A stretch of DNA of 64,000 bases from Lactobacillus sp. PV034 (GTDB lineage Bacteria; Bacillota; Bacilli; Lactobacillales; Lactobacillaceae). The translations under genes and the position numbers were made by a program. The notes beneath the pieces are model-generated. The model ran no database searches, had not been told where the DNA came from, and saw only the letters and a list, made by a program, of their open reading frames with translations. Position 1 is the stretch's first letter. The number at the start of each line of letters is the position of its first letter. The DNA lies in contig NZ_CP041982.1 in assembly GCF_014522305.1 (NCBI RefSeq), positions 1,520,655 to 1,584,654 on the forward strand. Reading direction: 5' to 3'. Shown here piece after piece: positions 17,519 to 26,160 of the stretch.

Positions 17519-19444
17519 TTCAAATTTATCTAAGGCTTCAATTGCCTTTTCCCATTCATTGTTGGCTTGTTCAAGTTGTTTTTGCACTTTAGTCAGATCT
17601 TCTTGTAATGGGCCTAATTTTTCAAATGAAGCAGCAATTTCTGGATTAGCCATTTCAGTTTGAATACTATTTTCTTGATTTTCTAAGTCTTCAATTAAAG
17701 TTTCAGCATCTTTGACTGCACGTTCAAGTTTACGCTTTTGAGAATCTCGTGCCTTTTGCTCTTGATAGGAAAGTTTGGTTTTACTTTCGGAAGTAGTTGT
17801 AACTTTGTTATTTGAAGAGACAACATTATTTTCGGTTTGGGCAACTTTTTCTTTTTCTCTTTCACTAAGATAATAAGAATAATTACCTTCATAAATTTTA
17901 GCATGGCCATCTCTGACAGAAATAATCTTGTTAGCTAATTCATTGATGAAGTAACGGTCGTGAGAAACAAAAAGTAAAGTGCCATCATATTTATCTAAAG
18001 CAGCTTCTAAAACTTCTTTAGCTTCAATATCTAAGTGGTTTGTTGGTTCGTCCATTAGTAAGAAGTTGTCATGTTCCAATGAAAGAACAGTTAAGGTTAA
18101 ACGCGCTTTTTGTCCACCAGATAATTGACCGACAGTTTTATCAATATCCTTAGCAGTAAATAAGAAACTAGCCAGAATTGAACGTACATCTTTTTCTGGC
18201 ATAGTTTTATGACGATCCCAAATAGTGTCAAGAACTGTTTTGCGAGGTTCAAGGGTTTGGAGTTCCTGGTCATAGTAACCAAGGTCTAGACTGGCACCTA
18301 ATTTAATAGAACCAGTTTTTGGTGTTAATTTGTCAACAACTGTTTTTAATAAAGTAGACTTACCAATTCCATTAGGGCCAATGATTGCTACGCGATCATT
18401 TTTGTTAACTTGGAAGTTAATATCTTCGACCATTGTTTTGTCAGGATAACCAATAGATAAATCCTTAGCTATTAAGACTTCTTTACCAGAAGGACGTTCA
18501 CTAGAAAAATGAATTCTAACTTTATTTTTGTGCTTAGGTGGATTGATCCGCTCTAATTTTTCTAGTTGTTTACGTCTACTTTGAGCACGTTTGGTTGTAG
18601 AGACTCTAACTAAGTTTTTTTGAATGAATTCTTCTTCTTTTTTGATGTGTTCTTGTTGTTTTTCATAAGCTGCTTCTTGTTGTGAATCCATTAATTCACG
18701 TTCTTTAGTGTATTGAGTATAGTTACCCTTAAAAGTAGTTAGCTTACCAAAATTTAATTCAAAAATTTCATTAGTTAGATTGTCCAAAAAGTATTGATCG
18801 TGAGAAACAGTAACAATAGCGCCTTGATAGTTCTTGAGAAAACTTTCTAGCCAGTCTAATGTATCTAGGTCTAAGTGGTTAGTGGGTTCGTCAAGTAGTA
18901 ACAAAGGTGGTTTTTGTAAAAGTAACTTTACAAAGGCCAAGCGTGTTTTTTCACCGCCTGATAAAGTCCCAATTACTTTTGACCAAGTATCTTCCTTAAA
19001 GTTAAATCCATTTAAAACGCTTTTAATCTCTGCTTGGTAGGTAAAGCCCCCAGCTTGTTCAAAGTCATATGCTAGTTGATCATAGCGTTTTAAAAGTTCT
19101 TGATCTTCGGGATGATCTGCAATTTGTTCTTGCATGCTAGTGATTTTTTTATTTGTCGCAATTAAGTCTGCAAAAACAGAAAGCATTTCTTCCCAGATGG
19201 TCTTACTTTCATCTAGACCATTTTCCTGAGCGATATAACCGACATCAATATTTTTGTTAATAGTGAACTCACCACCAGATGGATTTTGTTCGCTAGTCAT
19301 TATTTTTAATAGAGTAGTTTTTCCAGCTCCATTTGGTCCAACAAGACCGATGCGAGCATTGTCAGGAATTGAAAAGGTAACTCCTGAAAAAATTGTATTA
19401 GCGCCAAAACGCTGTTCAAGATTTTGTCCTTGTGCAATTATCAT
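17516..19444 (-). CDS. ydiF: ABC-F family ATPase (YdiF/Uup type)
   Basis: Soluble duplicated ABC ATPase, 642 aa, without membrane segments. First domain: GPNGAGKTT (about 36-44), LSGGEKTRLAF (about 165-175), LLLDEPTNHLD (about 188-198). Interdomain linker with KKEEEFIQKNLVRVSTTKRAQSRRKQLE, the P-site tRNA interaction motif region. Second domain: GPNGIGKST (about 355), LSGGQKARLTL (about 443), LLMDEPTNHLD (about 466). C-terminal coiled coil (about 560-640). Family members act on the ribosome. Divergent from rex, as ydiF is near rex in Bacillus. Antibiotic resistance is not implied. Confidence 0.9.
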   Translation of the reverse strand: MIIAQGQNLEQRFGANTIFSGVTFSIPDNARIGLVGPNGAGKTTLLKIMTSEQNPSGGEFTINKNIDVGYIAQENGLDESKTIWEEMLSVFADLIATNKKITSMQEQIADHPEDQELLKRYDQLAYDFEQAGGFTYQAEIKSVLNGFNFKEDTWSKVIGTLSGGEKTRLAFVKLLLQKPPLLLLDEPTNHLDLDTLDWLESFLKNYQGAIVTVSHDQYFLDNLTNEIFELNFGKLTTFKGNYTQYTKERELMDSQQEAAYEKQQEHIKKEEEFIQKNLVRVSTTKRAQSRRKQLEKLERINPPKHKNKVRIHFSSERPSGKEVLIAKDLSIGYPDKTMVEDINFQVNKNDRVAIIGPNGIGKSTLLKTVVDKLTPKTGSIKLGASLDLGYYDQELQTLEPRKTVLDTIWDRHKTMPEKDVRSILASFLFTAKDIDKTVGQLSGGQKARLTLTVLSLEHDNFLLMDEPTNHLDIEAKEVLEAALDKYDGTLLFVSHDRYFINELANKIISVRDGHAKIYEGNYSYYLSEREKEKVAQTENNVVSSNNKVTTTSESKTKLSYQEQKARDSQKRKLERAVKDAETLIEDLENQENSIQTEMANPEIAASFEKLGPLQEDLTKVQKQLEQANNEWEKAIEALDKFE

Positions 19445-19503
19445 AATTCTAATTCTCCTAGCAAATATTGTAACATAGCGCTTTATCCTAAATTTATTTT
19501 AGA

Positions 19504-19620
19504 TTGTGAAATATTGGTATTTTTATTTAAAAATATTAATTTGTGAACTTGCTTACTTGATTTTTTTCGAAAGTATCGCGTATTATTGATGTGAAAAGTA
19601 AAATAATTCACATTCACAAA
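19504..19620 (+). promoter_or_regulatory. rex promoter with Rex-type half sites
   Basis: Promoter TTGATT at 19557, 18-nt spacer, TATTAT at 19581. TTGTGAA half sites lie at 19504 and 19541. Around the expected start point is a perfect inverted repeat TGTGAA (19590) and TTCACA (19607) spaced by 11 nt, followed by TTCACAA at 19613. Known Rex operators are TTGTGAA-N4-TTCACAA; here the same half sites are used with longer spacing. Autoregulation by Rex is inferred. Confidence 0.6.
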
Positions 19621-19643
19621 CTATTGATGATGAGGTAAAAGAA

Positions 19644-20285
19644 ATGGAAGCAATTAAAATTCCTAAGGCAACGGCAAGACGATTACCGTTATATTACCGC
19701 TATTTAATTTTTTTAAATGATGAAGGAAAAGAAAAAGTTTCTTCTACGGAATTATCAGAAGCAGTGCAAGTAGATAGTGCATCTATTAGAAGAGATTTTT
19801 CTTATTTTGGTGCTCTTGGTAAAAGAGGCTATGGTTATGATGTCAAAAGTCTCTTGAATTTCTTTAAAAAGATTTTAAACCAGGATACTTTAACTAATGT
19901 TGCTTTAGTTGGCGTCGGAAATATGGGGCAAGCCCTTTTAAATTACAATTTTAAGCGCACTAATAATATTCGTATTTCAGCAGCTTTTGATATTAATCCT
20001 AAGATTACGGGAACAATTATGAGTGGCGTTCCTGTTTATGATATGAGTGAAATGAAGAAGCAATTGCAAGAGCAACAAATTACGATTGCTATTTTATCAG
20101 TTCCACAAGCAGCTGCTCAAAAGACAGCTGAAGAAATGATAGAAGCTGGAATTAAAGGAATTATGAATTTTACTCCTTTACGCCTGTCTGCTCCTGCAGA
20201 TATTAGGGTACAAAATGTCGACTTAGCAACTGAACTTCAAACTTTAATTTATTTCTTGGATTCAGATAAGAAAACTGATGACTAA
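19644..20285 (+). CDS. rex: Redox-sensing transcriptional repressor Rex
   Basis: NADH/NAD+-sensing repressor, 213 aa. N-terminal winged helix (about 1-80) with [16 protein letters not shown] and [23 protein letters not shown] (about 47-68), the recognition helix and wing. Rossmann domain from about 88 with GVGNMGQAL and the C-terminal domain-swapped helix ([12 protein letters not shown]). ATG after GATGAGGTAAAAG. Divergent from the ABC-F gene and upstream of groESL, as in other lactobacilli. Targets are normally fermentation and redox genes. Confidence 0.95.
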   Translation: MEAIKIPKATARRLPLYYRYLIFLNDEGKEKVSSTELSEAVQVDSASIRRDFSYFGALGKRGYGYDVKSLLNFFKKILNQDTLTNVALVGVGNMGQALLNYNFKRTNNIRISAAFDINPKITGTIMSGVPVYDMSEMKKQLQEQQITIAILSVPQAAAQKTAEEMIEAGIKGIMNFTPLRLSAPADIRVQNVDLATELQTLIYFLDSDKKTDD

Positions 20286-20299
20286 TTAAAATTAATTTT

Positions 20300-20334
20300 A
20301 AAACACAGACTTAGGTAATAGCCTGTGTTTTTTG
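20300..20334 (+). terminator. Terminator after rex
   Basis: AAACACAG and CTGTGTTT arms around a 14-nt loop, followed by T residues. Separates rex from groESL. Confidence 0.78.
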
Positions 20335-20338
20335 CTAT

Positions 20339-20451
20339 TTAGCACTCAATGATAAAAAGTGCTAATTTTTTGAACGTAAATTCTTGCATTCATCTTCTAA
20401 AGAGGTTAATATTTTAATTGTGAGTTAGCACTAGACAAAAATGAGTGCTAA
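20339..20451 (+). promoter_or_regulatory. groESL promoter with two CIRCE elements
   Basis: Two HrcA operators. CIRCE 1 at 20339-20365: TTAGCACTC, 9 nt, AAGTGCTAA (one mismatch to consensus). CIRCE 2 at 20425-20451: TTAGCACTA, 9 nt, GAGTGCTAA (one mismatch). Between them lies a good promoter, TTGCAT at 20384, 17-nt spacer, TAATAT at 20407. One operator is therefore upstream of -35 and one covers the start of transcription. HrcA repression and heat induction are established for this motif. Confidence 0.95.
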
Positions 20452-20481
20452 ATATTAATTATGCAATAGGAGGCATGCATC

Positions 20482-20766
20482 ATGTTACAACCAATCGGTG
20501 ATCGTGTAATCGTAAAAGTTGAAGAAGAGGAAGAACAAAAGGTTGGAGGCATTGTCCTTGCTTCTAATGCCAAAGAAAAACCTCAAGAAGGACAAATTGT
20601 ATCTGTTGGTGAAGGCAGACGTAGTGCAAACGGCGAATTAATTCCAATGTCAGTTCAAAAAGGTGAAAAAGTATTCTTTGACAAGTATGCTGGAACTAAG
20701 TTGAACTACGAAGGTGAAGATTACTTAGTTCTTCACGAAGGCGACATTATCGCTGTCATTAAGTAA
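20482..20766 (+). CDS. groES: Co-chaperonin GroES
   Basis: 94 aa heptameric lid of the GroEL chamber. Family N-terminus [18 protein letters not shown], mobile loop [18 protein letters not shown] (about 21-38) with the GroEL-binding hydrophobic triplet IVL, and C-terminal [21 protein letters not shown] ribosome binding site. First gene of groES-groEL under CIRCE control. Confidence 0.97.
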   Translation: MLQPIGDRVIVKVEEEEEQKVGGIVLASNAKEKPQEGQIVSVGEGRRSANGELIPMSVQKGEKVFFDKYAGTKLNYEGEDYLVLHEGDIIAVIK

Positions 20767-20776
20767 TTTTAAATAA

Positions 20777-22423
<1,647 letters not shown>

Positions 22424-22466
22424 TAAGCTAACTCCTATTAAAAAGTTTATTAATCTTAAATAATTA

Positions 22467-22498
22467 AAATGCTGATGACTAAGTCATCAGCATTTTTT
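22467..22498 (+). terminator. Terminator after groEL
   Basis: AATGCTGATGACT and AGTCATCAGCATT, nearly perfect 13-bp arms, followed by six T. It marks the left border of the accessory cluster. Confidence 0.92.
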
Positions 22499-22561
22499 GT
22501 TGTTCTGTTATAGTGAATTTAAACAGAGAAAAAATACTTTTATATAGAATTGGAGATAAAG

Positions 22562-23392
22562 ATGAATCAAGAAAGAAATATTGGAAAATTCTTATATCAA
22601 GAACGTAAAAAAAGAGGATTAACTCAAAAAGAATTCGTTAGAAATATTATTTCAGTATCTCAATATTCAAGAGTTGAACAAGGGCAACAAGATTTACGCA
22701 CTATAGATTTCTTTAAAATAATTAATATTAATAAAATTAAATTAAATGAATTGATGACAGCTGTTAATGAAGAAAAGTTAGTTAACGAAAACTCAGATGA
22801 TGAAATTTTAAAACGACTAGCGAACGCTTTTTATGATCGTAATTTAGTAGAAATAAAATCTATTAAAGAAAAATATCGTCCCATAAAATTAAAAGAAAAT
22901 ATTGTTTTACAAGCTACGTTGATGGAGTCAATTTTACAAGATAATTTAAAAAATTTAGATCCTATAATTATTAAAAAATTATCTCAAAAATTAAATGAAG
23001 CTGATGAGTGGACTACAAATAAAGTATTTTTACAACTATTTGGAAGTTCTATGATGATTTTTGATATGCAACGATTGAGTATTTATATGAAAAAAATTAT
23101 ACGAACTTATATGAATAAAATATCTCAGTATTCCTTTGAAACTCAAAGGAGAATAGGATCGATTTGCATTAATTATTTAGGCAGGGCATACCAAGAACAA
23201 GATCAGCAGTTGCTAACAAACATACTGAAGTTACTAGAAAATATGTCAGCTAATCCTGATATGTTAATGTATAAATTATTAGGGAAATATTTTGAAAGTT
23301 TATTTAAGAATGATAGAAGTCAAAGTGAGGAGATTCTAGAGATTTTATCTTTATCAGGATATAAGAAATTTATTGTAAATTTGCCAAAATAA
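22562..23392 (+). CDS. Rgg/RopB-family peptide-sensing transcriptional regulator
   Basis: 276 aa. N-terminal XRE-type HTH (about 1-65): FLYQERKKRGLTQKEFV and VSQYSRVEQGQQDLRT match the Rgg/MutR pattern. The rest (about 70-276) is all-helical and lacks enzymatic motifs, as expected for the Rgg C-terminal TPR-like peptide-binding domain. ATG 22562 has GGAGA seven bases upstream. No signal peptide or membrane segment. It is followed in the same direction by an inverted repeat, a promoter and a 10-codon peptide gene, the arrangement of Rgg quorum-sensing pairs. Members of this family bind imported hydrophobic peptides and activate the adjacent locus; that it does so here is inferred. Lower GC and more ATA codons than groEL. 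Confidence 0.88.
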   Translation: MNQERNIGKFLYQERKKRGLTQKEFVRNIISVSQYSRVEQGQQDLRTIDFFKIININKIKLNELMTAVNEEKLVNENSDDEILKRLANAFYDRNLVEIKSIKEKYRPIKLKENIVLQATLMESILQDNLKNLDPIIIKKLSQKLNEADEWTTNKVFLQLFGSSMMIFDMQRLSIYMKKIIRTYMNKISQYSFETQRRIGSICINYLGRAYQEQDQQLLTNILKLLENMSANPDMLMYKLLGKYFESLFKNDRSQSEEILEILSLSGYKKFIVNLPK

Positions 23393-23440
23393 ATTTGCAT
23401 ATTTGCAAATTTTAACAAAAAATTTATTCGTGATGATATT
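23391..23440 (+). promoter_or_regulatory. Putative Rgg operator and promoter of the peptide cluster
   Basis: Perfect inverted repeat AAATTTGCA, centre TATT, TGCAAATTT at 23391-23412, overlapping the rgg stop codon. It directly abuts a -35 box TTAACA (23412-23417), with a 17-nt spacer to GATATT (23435-23440). Activator sites of Rgg proteins characteristically sit against the -35 of the target promoter. It could alternatively be a weak terminator of rgg, but the following T run is only four bases. Confidence 0.6.
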
Positions 23441-23474
23441 ATTTCTCTAATTATTAATTTAGGAGGAATAAATT

Positions 23475-23507
23475 ATGATTATTGTAACATTGCCTATTTT
23501 ACCTTAA
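23475..23507 (+). CDS. 10-residue hydrophobic peptide, candidate leaderless signal
   Basis: Open frame of ten codons, MIIVTLPILP, with a perfect AGGAGG (23461-23466) eight bases before ATG and a promoter about 35 bp upstream. The product is entirely uncharged and hydrophobic, with no signal peptide or propeptide. This resembles the leaderless communication peptide SIP of Streptococcus pyogenes, an 8-residue hydrophobic peptide sensed by the Rgg protein RopB; the regulator here is of that family and adjacent. An alternative is a short regulatory leader frame for the next gene, 39 nt downstream. Expression and activity are unproven. Confidence 0.65.
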   Translation: MIIVTLPILP

Positions 23508-23546
23508 ATAAAAATTACATAAATAAGAGTTAAAGGTAGAAAATTA

Positions 23547-24629
23547 ATGCAAAAAGAATCTAAACTTATTCAACAGTTAGTCAATGAGTCTAATTCGTAT
23601 CAATCTCCTGTTGTGTTATATTCTCATAGATTACTAATCAATAATTTGAATAAAATAATTAAGGATTTAAGTTATTCGAAGAATAGAGTTTATTTATTTT
23701 ATTCTGTTAAAGCTAACATGAATCCTGAAGTATTACAAATTATAAATAAGAAAGTTAGTGGTTTTAGTATCTCTTCAGATCAAGAGTATGAAAGTATAAG
23801 ATTATTCAAAAATAAGATTATTAGTAGAACAGGCTTTTCTTTTCTTCATAATCATATTTCTAAGAATAAGGAAATTTTTTATTTTAATTCTATTTCTCAA
23901 TTAGAAAATTTTCTTAAGTTAAATAGTGATAGGGCTTTACAAATAGGAATTAGAATAAGAGCTCCAAGGAACTTATATGATCGAAATTCATCTATCTCTA
24001 GATTTGGATTTTCAGAAGGCGCACTACGAGATTTAGAGTCATTACAAAAAAGATACAGTTTTAAAATAGATAGTATTCTTATTCACCAAGAAAACAAAGT
24101 TTTAGAAGATTGGCATAGACTCAGTAAATTTATTAAAGATATTTTGAAGAAGAAATTATTAAAGAATATTTCTTCTATAAATTTAGGTGGAGGATGGGAT
24201 AATCTTTTTTTAAAGAATCAAATAGGATTGTTTATTAATCATTTAGGCATTCCCATCCACTATGATGTTTATATAGAACCAGGATCAGCTATAGTAAGAA
24301 CTATTGGTATATTAAAAGCGGCTGTAATTGATGAAAATGAATTTGAGGATAAGCGTTATATAGTGGTAGATACTTCTCAATTTAATAATAGTTCATGGTA
24401 TATACCGAGAATAATTGGATATTCAAAAAATGAAATAAATAGGAAGCCTATGACCACAAATGTTTATGGAAATACTTGTTATGAAAAAGATTATTTTGGA
24501 CAGTATACAAAATGTACTATCAGCTTTGGAAGCAAAGTGTTTATGTTTCCAATTGGAGCATATTATTCTACTACTCATAGAGAATTGCATGGAATAAAAT
24601 TTCCAAGAGAGTATGTTATATATGATTAA
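23547..24629 (+). CDS. Fold-III PLP-dependent decarboxylase (Orn/DAP decarboxylase family)
   Basis: 360 aa, alanine-racemase-like barrel plus C-terminal beta domain. The PLP lysine is K55 in YSVKAN. SRFGF at 151-155, glycine loop LGGGW at 213-217, EPGS at 244-247 (family EPGR), GNTCYEKD at 309-316 with the catalytic Cys311 and Asp315 positions, GAYYST at 337-342. The usual HxGS histidine loop reads IHQENK. Most active-site elements are kept, so it is probably an active decarboxylase of a free amino acid; the substrate is unknown and it is clearly not housekeeping LysA. AAAGGTAG ribosome binding site. Rich in ATA and AGA codons. Its last 8 nt overlap the next gene, so it forms a coupled pair. 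Confidence 0.82.
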   Translation: MQKESKLIQQLVNESNSYQSPVVLYSHRLLINNLNKIIKDLSYSKNRVYLFYSVKANMNPEVLQIINKKVSGFSISSDQEYESIRLFKNKIISRTGFSFLHNHISKNKEIFYFNSISQLENFLKLNSDRALQIGIRIRAPRNLYDRNSSISRFGFSEGALRDLESLQKRYSFKIDSILIHQENKVLEDWHRLSKFIKDILKKKLLKNISSINLGGGWDNLFLKNQIGLFINHLGIPIHYDVYIEPGSAIVRTIGILKAAVIDENEFEDKRYIVVDTSQFNNSSWYIPRIIGYSKNEINRKPMTTNVYGNTCYEKDYFGQYTKCTISFGSKVFMFPIGAYYSTTHRELHGIKFPREYVIYD

Positions 24630-25920
24630 GAGCTATGAAATATATATGAATCAAATAGAAGAGGTTAGAAATCTGACTGATATAGCAAGGGAAATGGAAT
24701 TATCAAGACCTCATATTTCATTAAAGGAAGATACAATAATTCAAAATGAACGGTTAATTATACAGCTAAATCAGGAGATAAGGAAAAGTTGGATAAAAAA
24801 GTGTTGCAATAGAACGGCACCAATATATAAATCACCATTATGGAATACAAATGTAAAAGATTTACAAAATTATTCTTATCATTATTCTTATGAAACCCTC
24901 TTAAATGATGAAAATGACTTTGCGGATTTATTAGGTTATCAAATCAAAAATATGACAAGTAAAACATTTCTTTTTTCAAGTGGAATGAATGCAATTTCGA
25001 ATATTTTAAATTGCTTTAGTAGCTTGATTAAAGAAAAATTAATTATTCAGGCTAGTGCAGGGTATTTTGAAACAAAATATTTATTAAAAATTTTAAAAAG
25101 TATGGGAAATGAAATCTATACTGATTTTACTAATAATGTAAATGCCAATCTCTTTTATTTTGAACCGATTAAGTATGATGCTTCATTATCAACTACGGAT
25201 TTAGATAAATTAATAAGCAGGGTTAATCAGTCTACACATTCGCTTAAATTTATAATTATGGATTCTACTATGCATAATAAAACTAAGATTTTTGATGAAT
25301 TAAAAAATAAAATTTATAACTTAGATAATGTAGTATTATGTGATATTCGTTCTGGATTGAAATTGGATCAGGAAGGATTAGAGCTTTCAAATTTAGGTAT
25401 ATGTTCTATTTTTGTATCAAAGAATAACATGAATTTATTTCAAATAGTAAAAAGATATATTGAACACTATAAAAACTTAACGGGTGCAAATTTATCTTTT
25501 TATTCTTTGGTATTAAGTCATTATTTTAAAGGAAAAATTAAATCTGTAGAGTATACTCAAAAAGTTAAAAAACAGATAATGTGGGCTAGCAAAGCTATCA
25601 CTTCGGATTCTTCTAGAATTATTAAAAGACTAATTTGGAGAAATAAGCGAATAGCTAATGAAAATTTAATAGCACCTTTTTTATTTATTGAATTATTTTC
25701 GCAAGAAGAAGAAGAGTATTTAAATTATATTCATAATTTTCAGAAGTTTATGAAAAAAAGGGGTACCCCAATAGACTATAGAAATAGTTGGGGATTCCGA
25801 ATGCCATCGGTAGAATATTTTAATGATATCTTCACTCGAAAAAAATATATTAAATTTTATCCTGGATCTTTTCAGGGACTAACAGCTGTTAATGCTATTT
25901 ATTATTTAAATAGGATATAA
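24622..25920 (+). CDS. Divergent fold-I PLP enzyme (Cys/Met-metabolism-like)
   Basis: 432 aa. Residues about 60-200 contain FLFSSGMNAISNIL, the phosphate-binding SGMxAI signature of cystathionine gamma-synthase/lyase-type enzymes, and later DIRSGLKLDQ where the family has its PLP-pyridine Asp, then IFVSKNN, whose Lys is the likely Schiff-base lysine. The C-terminal part (SWGFRMPSVEYF ... YPGSFQG) resembles the small domain. An N-terminal helical extension of about 60 residues is not typical. Highly divergent; it may act by transamination, gamma/beta-replacement or elimination. Start: ATG 24622 overlaps the decarboxylase stop (ATGATTAA) with AAGAGAG ten bases upstream; ATG 24613 is possible. 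No known pathway fits. Confidence 0.65.
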   Translation: MIKSYEIYMNQIEEVRNLTDIAREMELSRPHISLKEDTIIQNERLIIQLNQEIRKSWIKKCCNRTAPIYKSPLWNTNVKDLQNYSYHYSYETLLNDENDFADLLGYQIKNMTSKTFLFSSGMNAISNILNCFSSLIKEKLIIQASAGYFETKYLLKILKSMGNEIYTDFTNNVNANLFYFEPIKYDASLSTTDLDKLISRVNQSTHSLKFIIMDSTMHNKTKIFDELKNKIYNLDNVVLCDIRSGLKLDQEGLELSNLGICSIFVSKNNMNLFQIVKRYIEHYKNLTGANLSFYSLVLSHYFKGKIKSVEYTQKVKKQIMWASKAITSDSSRIIKRLIWRNKRIANENLIAPFLFIELFSQEEEEYLNYIHNFQKFMKKRGTPIDYRNSWGFRMPSVEYFNDIFTRKKYIKFYPGSFQGLTAVNAIYYLNRI

Positions 25921-25953
25921 AATCTTAAGTATTATTAAAGGAGGTGAAGTAGT

Positions 25954-26100
25954 ATGGAAATAAGACTTTCTAAAGATCAGCTTTCTATGAAAAATATGGA
26001 AATTAATTTGGATGAATTAGATAAAACATTAATGCCTGCATTATCAGATAGTGCTGAAATTTTAATGACAGCTTATCCAACGGTAGATAAGCCATATTAA
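25954..26100 (+). CDS. 48-residue peptide, candidate precursor or scaffold
   Basis: ATG with AAAGGAGGTGAA upstream, the strongest ribosome binding site of the cluster, indicating high translation. 48 aa, no Cys, no signal peptide, no membrane segment, and no double-Gly site. The N-terminal two thirds are charged and amphipathic (MEIRLSKDQLSMKNMEINL, DELDKTLMPALSDS), like a RiPP leader; the last ten residues (TAYPTVDKPY) carry two Tyr and two Pro and look like a core. Directly followed by a terminator, as with many precursor genes, so it would be in excess of the downstream enzymes. No similarity recalled. It could instead be a carrier peptide or small subunit. Confidence 0.7.
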   Translation: MEIRLSKDQLSMKNMEINLDELDKTLMPALSDSAEILMTAYPTVDKPY

Positions 26101-26109
26101 AACGAAAAC

Positions 26110-26142
26110 CATATATGGGTTCTAACCTATATATGTTTTTTT
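26110..26142 (+). terminator. Internal terminator behind the 48-residue peptide gene
   Basis: CATATATGGGTT and AACCTATATATG arms (one G-U) with a minimal loop, followed by seven T. It lies inside the operon, between the peptide gene and the FAD oxidoreductase, so downstream genes depend on readthrough. Confidence 0.85.
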
Positions 26143-26160
26143 ATTCAAGGAGAAAAATAA

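Noticed and set aside
22562..23507. Classical Rgg/SHP pair with a 20- to 30-residue secreted pro-peptide
   Set aside because: No frame of that size with a basic N-terminus was found near the regulator; only the 10-codon frame has a good ribosome binding site.
25954..26100. Bacteriocin precursor of class II type
   Set aside because: No double-Gly leader site, no cationic hydrophobic core, no ABC exporter with peptidase domain, and no immunity-like gene adjacent.
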